From Gongronella butleri (lineage: Eukaryota > Mucoromycota > Mucoromycetes > Mucorales > Cunninghamellaceae): a DNA stretch of 64,000 nucleotides. Location: the NCBI GenBank assembly GCA_025201375.1, contig JAIWZP010000002.1, positions 744,001 through 808,000 on the forward strand. The letters run 5' to 3'. Positions 22,456 to 34,353 of this stretch are shown in pieces (the first letter of the stretch is position 1; every line of letters starts with the position of its first letter). The translations under genes were made by a program, and so were the position numbers. Below the pieces are notes generated by a model. That model had not been told where the DNA came from. It ran no database searches and was given only the letters and a program-made list of their open reading frames with translations.

Positions 22456-23586
22456 ATGCCCGACGCCAGTAGCAGCCAGACGTGCCCCGTTCCTCATACG
22501 ACGTCGCCTATCGACGACGAGGCCAAGTGTCCTGTGGATCCCGCCGCTTATAAGCACTTTTTGCCAAAAGACCAGCAACAGGACACAGAGACGTGCCCTG
22601 TCGACCACACCGCCTACAAGCAGTACGTGCCTCCCAAGCCGGTCGTGCCGCCCACGACGGTCTCTGCTGTTGAGGACGAGGCAACGTGTCCCGTTGACCC
22701 TGCGGCCTACCAGCACCTTTTACCCAAAGACCAGCAGCTGCAACCGGCGGAAAACGCACCAGCAACGTGCCCAGTGGACCACGGCGCCGCCACGCTACCC
22801 GTCAAACCAAAGGCCACCGACAAATTGCCCCCAACCATGACAACGGATGGCTGCGATTCCAGCGCCATTGACCAGAGCAACCACATGCCACACATCTCCC
22901 AGCAGCCCATGCCCGACCAAAAGCAGCACCTGGGCAAGGCACGCGAAATCTCGTCCATCCCGCGCGCCAATCACGACGAGAAAGTCTGGGTCTATCCCTC
23001 CGAGCAAATGTTCTTCAATGCCATGCGCCGCAAAAATTGGGACCCCAAGGAGTCAGACATGCCCGTCGTCGTCCCCATCCACAACGCCGTCAATGAAATG
23101 GCTTGGAAACACATCTTGGAATGGGAGGCCATGCACAACACGTAAGTTTTCGTCATTTTTACGTGCACCCGCTCAGCAATTGACCTGCTCGCCGGTTGTT
23201 TTTTTCTTTTTCAGCGAGTGCAACCAGCCCAAACTGCTCAAATTCCAGGGCCGACCCAAGGACATCACGCCAAAAGCGCGCGTGCGCTCTTGGCTAGGGT
23301 AAGATCGCCCAATCCATATCATTTTTTTCCTATTGCCACGGCTGACCTTTTTCTTCGTGATCCGTATTTTTATTCATGCAGGTACAAGCTGCCGTTTGAC
23401 CGTCACGACTGGACCGTCGATCGCTGCGGCGAAAAGGTGACGTATGTGATTGACTTTTACTCGGGCAAGCCGGACCCCAAGAATCCCCAGGCGCCCAGCT
23501 TCTACTTGGACGTTCGCCCCGCCGTCAGCGTCACTGGCATCTGGGACCGGTTAAGGATGGCATGGCAAACGGGCAATTTTGCATAG
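22456..23586 (+). CDS. CYC3: Holocytochrome c synthase (cytochrome c heme lyase)
   Basis: This intermembrane-space enzyme of mitochondria attaches heme covalently to cytochrome c. Exons 22456-23141, 23215-23298 and 23382-23586 give 324 residues. The N-terminal half is low-complexity and carries five Cys-Pro-Val heme-regulatory motifs: one CPVPH, then [24 protein letters not shown] and CPVDHGA. The PAAY copies sit in a visible duplication with LPKDQQ. The catalytic domain starts near residue 180: [55 protein letters not shown] and YVIDFYSG. The conserved His in HDWTVDR/IHN is present. CYC1 versus CYT1 specificity cannot be told. An AATAAA follows 33 nt after the stop. Confidence 0.96.
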
Positions 23587-23618
23587 ATATTTTCTTTTTT
23601 CGGCATAAACGACGCGTA

Positions 23619-23624
23619 AATAAA
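23619..23624 (+). terminator. Polyadenylation signal (holocytochrome c synthase)
   Basis: AATAAA 33 nt after the stop codon of the upstream gene. Inferred from motif and position. Confidence 0.5.
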
Positions 23625-23819
23625 GGCTTGTAGTAATGTATCATCATTTGAATGTATGGCATAATGTGCCAGGTAAATGCGGCGTAGCAAAAAGAACAAC
23701 GATGCGATGCTCTGCTGTCATCAGAGAGAGAAAACACTTCACAATTTGGCCACTTAAACACACGCTGCAGAGCATCTACTGTAATGGGCAACAATTGCTG
23801 AATATCGGGAAATACTGTA

Positions 23820-24100
23820 TGATATGTAAAAAAAAAAAAAATCCACAAAGCAATTATCATATTTCATATTTCATACGTAAAATCATACCATATGACACAC
23901 TGGCCCCAGGTACAGTGCACATACTCTATCCGCGCATCCTCTCTACGATAGAAAAAGCAACTTACGTATTCGAAAAAGCATACAGTATGATATCATATTT
24001 TCGAGTTTTTTTGCATTTGCATTTGCATGCCTTTTTGTATGATATCATACGATATGATAATCCTCTCTATCATATGATATGATATCGTATCATACATTAC
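23820..24100. repeat. Cluster of TATGATATCATA-type palindromes
   Basis: At least eight partly overlapping words of the type ATGATATCAT, CATATGA or CGTATCATA occur in under 300 bp (for example near 23861, 23888, 23988, 24039, 24068 and 24076). Most are self-complementary or nearly so. CAGTAATACTGTA-type inverted words continue at 24205-24245. Such density is not seen in genic parts of the window. Confidence 0.7.
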
Positions 24101-25262
24101 TGCGCGAGGCACGACATTGAGCGTGTTCGTTCTAGGTGCTGTATCATAGTTCATTTGCAATAATGCTGTCACTTGTCAGTGCTTTGCGGCGACGACTAAA
24201 AAAATACAGTAATACTGTACCTACTGTTGTTGTATCATACTGTAGAACTCTACTGCTACGAAAGAAGCAAAGAACCAAGTTCTTCTGCTTTTACGGCTCG
24301 TTGCGCACTTTTTTTTACGTACACATAATACTGAGTACCTACTGTAGGGCCCTCTCACATGCAACACAACAATAATCAGAATCTGACCAAGAAACGAACG
24401 CTACAGTATCATCATATCATTTCAAGGCCTGAAGCATCGCGCTACACGACACAAAAACGTGCACATTTGCCTTTTTAAGCACTAACAACAAGAGCGTATT
24501 TTCAGACTTTGCCGGCCTGCTGTGCCTCCAGAAATTTTTTTACAGCCTGCTCTCCCGCCAATGAAACCTGCGTCACGGCGTAAACTATAATAGCCCAGTG
24601 TTCAAGACGGACCCGCCCAATTTTTTTGGACTCGAAAATGCTACAGTAAAAACCTCAAATTTGTTCCATTTTGCATTCATCTCGCTATCTATCATACTTG
24701 GTCGACTCCATTCAAAAATGTTCGCATCGAATTCAATGCGAACTTTGCAACAAAAAAGCTTAAACCCTCAAAGCGCTACGACCACTTTTGAAAAATTCAG
24801 GGGTCACTCAGGGGTCACACTTTTCAGTCTCAGAAAATGCCAAATTTGAAAAATTTCGAACTCCGAGTGATCAATGCATCCCAAACAGGTAATTCCGACG
24901 ATTTGCTATTGGCTGACAAAATGACAGGTCGCCCCAACTTAAGAAAAGAGCCCAAAGAATGACGCATGAACGGCGATCGACTGAGAAAATTGCTTGCTTT
25001 GGAGCGATTTTTTTTGCAAAAATTTAAGCTTTGACACTTCCAAATTAAGGTGCGTAAATTCCATGGAAATTTTTTTTGTGCAGTGTTTTTTTTTTAAATT
25101 TTTTATTTTGCACATTTTTGTGCGCTGAGGAGTGCGTGGGCTGCAGCCTGGTGAAATGACCGATGCAAAAAGTTAAAACCCAAGCTACTAGCACACTGCA
25201 AGTCATCCCATTAGATGCTTTCCCCCCTGTTGTTTCTTAGTTACAGTAAACTGGAATAAAAT

Positions 25263-26950
25263 TCACGGGTTTATTATTAGACAGTTGTCGAACAAATCGC
25301 GATTAAAAATTTTGATGAAAAAGTGAATTTTCTCTGCGAGTTTTAGCCATCCATCGATGAAACTGGTCTCAATCGATAGAGATGCAAAAGACGCCTTCGA
25401 TACGTTAAAAGCGCAGTGTGTTGTCCAATCCGTTGCCGAGCACATTGAGGTTGAAAATTTTTGTAACGTTTGCACGGCTTTCACAAGCGTACAAAGTTCA
25501 TGCATCGGGCAAACAAACATTCCAGAAATGACGGGCGAGCCCGGCCAATGCGAAGGAACAATGCAAGTTTCACTGCAATCGAAGAATAATTTGACCAAGG
25601 CAGTGCAATACTGTAATCGTGTAAATGACGAAATTTGGATTCATTTGCACAACGGCTCAACTGACCTCTGGTTTTCAATACCAGCAGATTGATAAAAGAC
25701 GCGACGAAATGGCCTCATGAAAAGGGTTTGGAGGCGATTCAGCCATGATTTGTAGTGTCTAAGATTGAATAATTAGTGAAAATAGGCATTTTTGGGAGTT
25801 CACTACAAACGTCTGATTGACCTCTAGATTTCAAGGTTTTTTTTGACGCGGGTCGTGCCGAAATAGCTAGAGACAAACAAATTTGGACCAGTCTTTGAAC
25901 GATTTGCGGTGGTCAGCTTAATGGGTTGTGAAAATCCGTGAAAAAAGTGCACTTCTCGAAAACAGGCTGATCGCCCTCTGGTTTTTAATTTTTTACGAAA
26001 AGAGAAGTCGTGAAATATCAAAGTGGTACGTAAGTTTGGCAATGTTCCAAACACGATCTTACCGCGAAATGATTTTTTGCAAAATTGGCTCCAAGTTGCT
26101 TGTTACAGGCAAATTTTGAGCAATGTCAAGATTCTTGCCAAACCACCTGATCGACCTGTGGTTTTTTATTTTTTTCTGAAAAGAGAGTGGCCAAATCCTC
26201 CATGTGGACAAGTTTCGTGGTGCTGCGATGAGTCTTTGATCGTAATTTTTTTTTAAAATTTATCAATAAAAAAAAGGTTGGTCAGGTCAAAATGCATCTG
26301 GAGGGTCCCCCCGCTTTGAGAGATTTACGCACTGAGGAATTTCAAATCCGTTTGGCAACCCACAAGCTGGTGATCTGAGAGTAGAGTCATTGAATGCATT
26401 GATATACTCTTTATAAGCAAATCTACAATAAAACCCGGGGGTCAATTGGGCCGTTGTCGAGCAAATGACGATTAAAGTCACACTTTAGAAACTTGAGTTT
26501 CTCCATCAGTTTTAATCGCGCGCCTGTGAAACTTGGTTCATTCGATACGTTGTCAAAGACCGCATTTCTTGTCACAGCAGAATACCTCGCTTTTCGATTG
26601 TGCGTTGCCGAGAAAATTGGGCTTGAAATGTTTGAGCGCGCGTTGCAAGTGTACAAAGTTTGCGCATCGGCCATGCCAGGCGCGCATAAAATGACGCCTG
26701 TGCGCGTCTCTTTCTGTTTGTAAAGTTTCAGCTTGATCGAATGGCAACTTGACGCGCCATAGCCGAAATTGAGGATATCTAGGCAAATATCATATTTCTC
26801 TTCAACGGCATGTTTGGCCTTTGGTTATTTAGTCATTTTCGAGAAGCAGGACGCCGAAATGCTCAAGTAAAAAAAAGTTTCATGGCGCGGTAGCCACTCG
26901 ATGACGCGCCAGGTCGATTTGAAAATTCGCGATTTTTCACGGATTTTCCA
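25263..26950. repeat. Degenerate tandem repeat family B
   Basis: Related blocks recur at roughly 155-180-bp steps. The word GATCGACCTCTGGTTTTT and variants appears near 25658, 25815, 25968, 26147 and 26812, each followed 30-50 nt later by a GACGC-GAAATGGC-type word. Two longer segments, about 25270-25560 and 26450-26720, also align to each other (GTCGAGCAAATGACGATTAAA and GTACAAAGTTTGCGCATCGG versions). The 25634-25740 segment is also similar to 53632-53745. Confidence 0.65.
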
Positions 26951-27909
26951 AGGGGATCAGTCAAGGATTTTCAAGTTGTACTGTAAAATCTAGGTTCTTT
27001 GATTGCGCCGCCATTCACACCCCAGATAAATTCATCTCGTTTAGCATCAAAAACAACATAAAACCCTGGGGGTCAACCATTCATTTTTGACGAAAAATGA
27101 TATTTGTCGCCTATTTTTGACCCAAGGGTAACTCGGCGAGAAATTGCTGCAGTGTCTTGAAACAGGGCTCATCAGAAAGAGCGCAATTGAATACGTCTAA
27201 AGATACTTGTGAACAACGAAAAATAAATGAATTCTGTCAAAGTAGACGCGAATAAAAAGACTATAGAATTTTGAATGGACGATGGTGCGCCTCAAAGCCG
27301 TGTTAGCCGCTCTTCGCCCTAAATTCACGCACCTAGTTCATCTCAAGCTCGTGTACACGTTTGCACGGCAATGTCGCGTGAATTTTGCGATTGTATTCAC
27401 ATTTTAAGAAAAATCTAAAATCGCTTATTGCTTGTCAGCCGGCAGAATGACCGCGCGCTTTTTTGGCGTATTTCACGGTTTATCGGTGGGATCCTTGTTG
27501 TGTGTAAGTTTGGTGCAATTCTGGGGACATATTTTTCGATTTTGAGGCAGTAAAAGCCAAAAAAAAAAAAAAGAGAGAGAGTGAGCGACAACACGGTGCA
27601 AACGAGCACTAATATGTGCTTTGGTTGGCTGTTATGTAGTGTGCGATCTTTCCTTGATGTGTCTTCATGAGAGGGCAGACTGACAAGGTGACGCGTTGGA
27701 GGAGGGGGCAATTGGCGACGTTGCGCGTCAAAAAAGAAGCTGGGGGTGAAAATTAGTCGATGGGCGCAGGGGTGGCTTGGTGGTCTGCGCAGCGGATGGT
27801 CAAAAAAGGCAGGAGAATCTGGCTCGACTCTTTTTTTGCATTTCTTTCTTTTTTTTTTTTTTTTTTTTTTTTTACTGCGACTTTCCGTCTCGATCACGAT
27901 TCACCTGGT

Positions 27910-28092
27910 ATGTCTGACAAGAAAGGCGCCCCTGCGCTGTTAGCCACGCAGAACAAGAAGAAGAAGATCGCCGTACGCGAGCATGTCGACAATCAAGAAA
28001 AGTACATGCGCGGCTCATCGATGAATGCCAGGGTAAAACACGACGATCCACTTTGAAGGGCAAAAAGGGCACAGGTTCTTGCACAACCTTTG

Positions 28093-28129
<37 letters not shown>

Positions 28130-29926
28130 TTTTTCGAGGCGGGCTGATACTCACATGCTGTTGTGCGTCTCTTTTGTAGAAAGTCAAGGCGGGCTTCAAG
28201 CTCAAAGAGCGTATTCGCAAGGAAGAGCAAGCGGCGCGCGAAGCTGCGCAGGCAGCGGCCCTGGCTGAGCGATTGCACGGCGAGGAGGCCGGCTTCCTCG
28301 AGGCCGAGGGAATGGAACGTACCAAGAATTACAAGCAAGACCAACTTGCGCAGGACGTTGACGTGAACACGGCCAGCAAGGTAAGTTTTTTTTTTATGAC
28401 GAAAAAAAGAAAAAAATACCCAAAATCGGGCTTGTTGGCACGCGCAGCAACTGCATGAAAATGGGCTCACCATCCGCTTTCTCTAGATCTTCAACCTGGA
28501 TTTGCCCGACTTTGGCCCCTATGCCGTCGATTACACGCGCAATGGTCGTCATTTGCTACTTGGTGGGCGCAAGGGTCATCTTGCTGCGTTTGATTGGCAG
28601 ACCAGCAAGCTGCACTTTGAGACGCACGTCAAGGAGACGGTGCGCGACGTCACGTAAGTCTTTTTTGGGGGGGCTTTGAAGCGAATTGGGCCATAAGAAC
28701 CGCGTTTTGACGATTTTTGGCTTTTTTTTTCTCTTTGCAATAGTTGGCTGCACAATGAGACGATGCTTGCAGCCGCGCAGAAAAAGTACGTGTTCATCTA
28801 CGACCGCACGGGTCTTGAGATCCACCGCATGAAGAACCACATTGACGTGACCAAGATGGAGTTCTTGCCTTATCACTTTTTGCTTGCGACGGTAGGCAAT
28901 GCGGGCTATTTGAAATATCAGGATACCTCGACGGGTCAGCTTGTGTCTGAGCTGCGCACGAAGCTTGGCGGGTGCGACACGATGACGCAGAACCCGTGGA
29001 ATGCAGTGATCCATTTGGGCCACACAAACGGCACGGTGACAATGTGGTCGCCCACAATGACCACACCGCTCGTCAAGATGCTGTGTCACAAGGCGACCGT
29101 CAAGGCCGTCGCCGTCGACAATGCCGGCCGCTACATGGCCACAGCGGGCCTCGACAATAAGCTGAAAATCTGGGACATTCGCACGTACGGTCTCCTCCAA
29201 GAGTACAACACAAAGGCACCCGCCTCATCGCTCGACATTTCTCAGCGCGGCCTGCTCGCCGTCGGCTGGAACTCGCAAGTCACGGTAAAGAATTAAAAAA
29301 AAAAACCAAAACGAGGCAAAAAAGGATGTGATTTTGACAGGGTTGTCTCTCTATTCTAGATTTGGAAGGACATTTTCAAGGAAAAGCAGACGGCGCCATA
29401 CATGCAGCACATGCATGCGGGGTCACGTGTGCACGACGTGTCGTTTGTGCCGTTTGAGGATGTGCTTGGCTTTGGCCACGACAAGGGCATGAGCAGCATT
29501 GTTGTCCCTGGCGCGGGCGAGCCCAACTTTGACTCGCTCGAGGCGAACCCGTACCAGACCAAGAAGCAGAGGCAGGAGGCCGAGGTCCATGGCCTGCTGG
29601 ACAAGCTGCAGCCGGATATGATCATGCTGGACCCGACGCAAATCGGCAAGGTCACGCGTTCGACGCGCGAGGACCAAAAGAAACGCGAGCGCGAGGACAG
29701 AGAGGCCGCGGCTGCCGACGCCGAGGCCAATGGCAACGCCGCAGGTGGCAAGGACCGCAAGAGGATGCGTGGCCGCAATTCCGCCCTCAAGCGCTATATG
29801 AGGAAGAAGGAACGACGCAACATTGTCGACCAGGACAAACTCGATACCATGGACAAGCTCCAAAAGCTGGAAAGGGACAAGGCAAAGTCAAACCCAGGCA
29901 GCTTCACCGCCCTCGACATCTTTTAG
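27910..29926 (+). CDS. UTP7: U3 snoRNP-associated WD-repeat protein Utp7
   Basis: Utp7 (WDR46 in animals) is a small-subunit processome component needed for 18S rRNA processing in the nucleolus. Exons 27910-28032, 28180-28380, 28487-28653, 28744-29284 and 29360-29926 give 532 residues (yeast 554). A basic N-terminus and coiled region precede [22 protein letters not shown] blades follow with [42 protein letters not shown], and [16 protein letters not shown]. The BING4CT region contains [32 protein letters not shown] and a Lys/Arg-rich tail. Intron acceptors sit behind T-runs of up to 33 nt. It converges with RAS1. Confidence 0.96.
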
Positions 29927-30603
29927 AATCTCTTTTTTCCTTTTTTTTTTTTTTTTTTTGCATTTTTCCCACCCATCATCCCCTTTTTGCCGTCTTTTTT
30001 TCCAGCATTCATTTTCAGCTTGTATAAAATAAATTTGGCCTAGCGTCCCTCCCCATCCCGCCTTGTTTTTCATTTCCGCGGCCGACAAAAAGGCACCATC
30101 TTGCTGGGCCAAGGCGAAATCACAAAATTGACTCGCTTGCTCCGCTCCAAAAAAAAAAGGACCACCGTCGATCTTTATTCAATTGCTTATCGCGTGGATC
30201 GGCACGTTCGTCCAGGGACAAATGTCGTCCAGGGACAGACCTCATTGTGCATACACGTTTTTTTTTATTCATTACAGCGTAATTGGGGCAAAAAATGGGG
30301 GATTTTTTTCTTTTGAAAAAGCCATCAAGCATTGGAGGCGAAAAGACAAGCCAAGAAAATGTGAAAAACAGCGGGAAGCATGGGACAAGCCCTGTAGAGA
30401 GAAAAGAAGTATTAAAAAACAAGCAAAATAAATATAAAAACATAAAAAGGGGAGTCAATAGTACAATTGGGGCGAAAAGGGGGGGGGCAAGGAAGGGGGA
30501 GGGGGTAATCAATAGAGAGGTGTTTGTCTGTGTTGTGTGTTTGGTTCATGCGATCTTAAAAGGATGCGCAAAAGACGAGAGATCAAGGAGAGATGGGAGC
30601 GAC
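29927..30603. other. Convergent intergenic region, UTP7 / RAS1
   Basis: 677 bp hold the two 3' flanks. A T-run follows the UTP7 stop (about 29939-29958) and an AATAAA lies at 30028-30033. The rest is A/G-rich on the plus strand. No coding signal is recognised. Confidence 0.5.
30028..30033 (+). terminator. Polyadenylation signal (UTP7)
   Basis: AATAAA about 100 nt after the Utp7 stop codon. Inferred from motif and position. Confidence 0.5.
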
Positions 30604-32098
30604 CTACATCAACATACAGCCGCAGCAGCCTTCATCTTCCTTCTCCATGTCGTACGCGTCGCGCTGGCCTGATCGCTGGCGACTTGACTCCTGCTCTCGT
30701 CGGTTCATGCGGCGGATCTCACGCACAACCTCGTAAAAGCACTCATCCACATTGACGCGTTGCTTGGCCGACGTCTCCATGAATGGACAGCCAAATTGCC
30801 TGGCCAAATCAAGACCCTCTGCAAGCCAAAAAAAAAAAAAGGAATGAGATTCATCCTTGTTGGTGCCGTCACGCCACTTTTTCTTTTCTTTTTACCTTGG
30901 AAAGGGACTACTCGGTCGGCGGTCAAGTCGCTCTTGTTGCCGACGAGGATCGTCGGGAAAAAGTCCTTGTCCTTGACGCGTCGGATCTGCTGGTAGAATG
31001 TGCTAATTTCCTCAAAGGAAAGGCGCGACGTGATCGAGTACACCAGCACAAAGCCTTCACCATTGCGCATGTATTGCTCACGCATGGCACTGGAGGAAAG
31101 AAAACAAATTAGGGCAATTGGCCATGAGTGTCGTTGACTTCTAATAAATTTTTGTCGCCCTGGCGCTTTTTTTTTTTTTTTTTTTACCTGTATTCTTCTT
31201 GACCGGCCGTGTCCAAGACATCCAGCAGGGCCGTCTCTTGGTCAATGATGCACTGCTTGCGATAAGAGTCTAAAAGTGGGAAAAAGGAAACAAATGAGAA
31301 GGATTGTTCCCGGGGTAAGGTTTTCTTTTTTCATTTTACCTTCGATGGTGGGGTCATATTCGTCGACGAAATGAGACTGGATGAATTGGATAGTAATGGC
31401 GGACTTTCCAACACCTAAATTAAGAAGATCCCTATTGCGTGAGCTTGATTTCACACACACGCACCACCTTTTTTTTTTTTTTTTAGGTCAGGAGTAAAAA
31501 AGCAAAAAGCAAGGCAGGCAAATGGGCAAATGAAGACAACAGGTTGGGTGTGATGCACACGCAACCCCCATCCAGTCTCCTTGTCCTCCATGGGGGGGGG
31601 GAGGACGCCATTTCATTGTCATCCAAAAAAAAAAAAGAGAAAAATGCACGCCCCAATCGAGATCATGGGCTGCCCGTCCACCTTGCACAACACATCAACA
31701 GCCCAAAGGGTTGCAAATTGGGCCATGCGAGACCGCCATCTGACAACCCATGCAACCTGGACGATGGTGGTCGTGTATTGAGACGGGATAGAAGCGACAA
31801 AATGATGCCTGTGCGGAAGTTGTGCGTGTGTGCCTGAGCGGGACGCTACCTCGCGCCAATTGCCGTGCTTCTCTGTCTTATTGTTCATTCTTGAACCCTG
31901 CCCTTGCTGCTGCTGCTGTATTTCCTGTCGTATTTTGCCCTTTTCCGGGAATTGGGAGCTTTTAACTTACCACCACCACCGACAATAACGATCTTGTATC
32001 TATGGAAAGAGGGCGTCGGTGAGTGTCGGGTGGACGCCTTCGATAAGGATGGTGCGCGCGCTAGCTTACTCTCTTAAAAAGGACGCGGGCTTGGACAT
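30604..32098 (-). CDS. RAS1: Ras-family small GTPase (Ras1 type)
   Basis: This is a membrane-anchored GTP switch that in fungi controls cAMP/PKA and MAPK signalling, growth and morphology. Exons 32098-32070, 31999-31971, 31414-31340, 31269-31188, 31089-30896 and 30818-30604 give 207 residues. All G boxes are visible: G1 GGGGVGKS (Gly17 to Ser24), effector loop [15 protein letters not shown]3 DTAGQEEY, G4 NKSD, G5 ETSAK. The third P-loop Gly (Gly19) corresponds to human Gly12 and the Gln in DTAGQ to Gln61, so the enzyme looks intact and wild-type. The C-terminus has two upstream cysteines (CCG) for palmitoylation and a CMLM CAAX box for farnesylation. Intron 2 is long for this window (556 nt) and interrupts the P-loop between Gly20 and Val21. 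Confidence 0.97.
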
Positions 32099-34353
32099 GA
32101 TTTTTCTGAATATATAAAGAGCAAAAGAAAGAAAGCGAGCGAGACGAGGGAATATATAAAGAAAAAAAAGTAACAAAGAGAAAGAAGAAAGAGAAATAAA
32201 AAAAGGGGGGAAAAGAGAGAGGGAAGAAGGGGAAAGGGGCAAATCGACCCAACGACGCTTTCAAAAAAAAAAAAGATGAACCCCGCTCTTGCGTTACACG
32301 AATTGAACTCAAATGGCAATCAAAGCCATGGCCTCTTTATTTCTTTGCTCACTCTTGCTGCAAAAAGCGAGTTTAATGCCCTTTTGTCCTGTACGACCGT
32401 GGGTGAACCTTATTTTTGTAAAGTTCATACGAAAATTTTGATAAAAGGGACCGGACGAACGTGGGGAAAGGTAACGGCGGATTTGCTTGGTGGTGAGGAA
32501 CAGACGTCAATGATTAGGAGCGCCATCCCGGGGGGTGTACGCGTCGTCAAGAACCTAAATCTCCCTGTTTCTCACCTTTTTTTTTTTTTTTTGGCCATTC
32601 TCCTTGTTTTTTTTTTTTTTGAGCCTCGCACCCGAGTCAATTCATGCACACGGTCCTTTTGCAAGCAATTGAGGTTGCAGGGAGGCACTGGTGGGGCGCC
32701 AGGGCGTTTTTTTTTTTCCTTTCCTCGTTCCAAGGATTGGGCAAAAGATCAAGTTATTGAGCGGTCCATCAATTGAGGAGACGGGTCGCCGAGCTACACC
32801 GCCATCCTGTTTTTTTTTCTTGTGCCAAGGGTGCCTGAACCTTGCTGAGCGGGTGTCCGTGCAATGAGGTTTACAAACGGAACACAAGAAAATTAGGATG
32901 CTCTGCCTTTTTACGTCATTTGACTACGCATCCAGTCTCCCCCCTCTCCCCCTTGGTCTCATTTTGGCGAATTGTGTCGAATCTGCTGGGCGGGATCGCC
33001 GCGCACAAGACCAAATTGCACTCGTGGAACGTTGAGAAGCCAAAAAAAGGCGACTTTTTCTCTTTTCCTTTGCGAAAGAAAGGATGCGTGCCTAATTTCC
33101 ACGTGGCCGCGCGTAACGGCATGCCGGAATATGGTCAATGGGCACGCCACGGACCACCCTGTGTTCAGTAAAAGTGCGCGGACCGCCAGGTCAAAAGCGA
33201 CTTTTGAGCCGTTTGGACAATGACATATGAAAAACAAAGAGAAATGATGGGTCGGCAGTAGCAAACTCAGGGGGAGGAGCGGACCTTGTGCAAGACTGCA
33301 TGATGCCCGCTTGCACGCGCCGCCGAGCCTCAAACTCTGCATGCAAATTGAGCTGTGCCAGGAAATATCCACGCCGCGCGCCCATCCCCCCCTAAATACA
33401 GAGTGGTGTGCATTTGCCAATGGCGACGTGGACACGCTGACATGTAAATCAAGGATGGACGAGCCATTGGCAAGCCTTTTCGTTTTTATTTCGATGTTGA
33501 CAGTCTCTTTTTAGCGATTTCGCTGGATGCATGCAAATGAGCTGCCCAAATAGACCCGTGGACGGCGAATTGCGCGCAATTTACAAGCACATCTAACGGC
33601 GCGCCTCCGAGACAATGGCATACATTACCTCATTTCATTGTTCCCCTGGCCGTCAAACACCGAAATTCCCGGAAACACGCTGCCAAGCGCGCCCATGACC
33701 GAATTGACGCGCCAGTGGAGCCCCATGGCGCTTTTAAAGCACGCCCAACCCGCCGGAAGCAAGCTAATTGACCCTTGTGATGGGATATACAAAGAAAAAT
33801 TCAAAAAGGAGTGGAAAAAGGGAGGACATTTGACGAGTTTTGGTCGTGGCGTGCATGCCGCGGTCTCCCCGTGATGCGGCATGCTCCCTTGTGTGTGGGC
33901 AGGCAGCGCAGTGCCATGGACGTATCCTGTCAAAAAGGAAAATGGCATACGTATGAATCATGCAGAAATAGGCAAAAAAGAAACCAGAGGTTTCCACGGC
34001 ACCAGGCGCGCGTCGCCGGTCACAGACGCGGTCCACGAGCTTCCCCTCTTGGACGACGCGTGTCACGCAACGTCATGCGCGTCTCGCACGGCCATGGCGT
34101 GTGTTTTTCGAGATTCATGAACCCAAATCAACTTTTTTATTTTTTCTTCAATTGAGTTGTGGCCGCGCAACGAGACGAGGCAAAACAAGGTGTATAAAAC
34201 AGGGCGAGAAACTAAGGACAAATGAACACAGGCGGTGGGAGGGGGTCATTGGAGGGGCGTGTGTGGCGAAACGAGCGTGACAAAAGAAACAATTCGGAGG
34301 GAAAGAAGCGATGTGATGGGGGAAAAGGAGGAGGGGGAACATGCAATTTTTTT
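32099..34353. other. 2.3-kb region with no recognised gene
   Basis: This lies upstream of RAS1 and downstream of eIF4E, both on the minus strand. Open frames are short and broken by T- and A-runs (for example near 32262, 32578 and 32614). On the minus strand, about 33740-33637 encodes a non-biased peptide ending NNEMR before a GTAATG donor-like site, but I could not join it to further exons. The word TGCATGCAAAT(T)GAGCTG occurs twice (near 33340 and 33528). Confidence 0.45.

Larger units (their letters stand above)
23587..27909. other. 4.3-kb gene-free region, repeat-rich
   Basis: No gene is supported between holocytochrome c synthase and Utp7. The left third (about 23620-24620) is AT-rich and full of TATGATATCATA-like palindromes and TACTGTA words. 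The middle (25263-26950) is a degenerate tandem repeat. The right part (27000-27900) has no repeats I can see and should include the Utp7 promoter, with a 30-nt T-run ending about 27872, just before the start codon. Confidence 0.6.
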
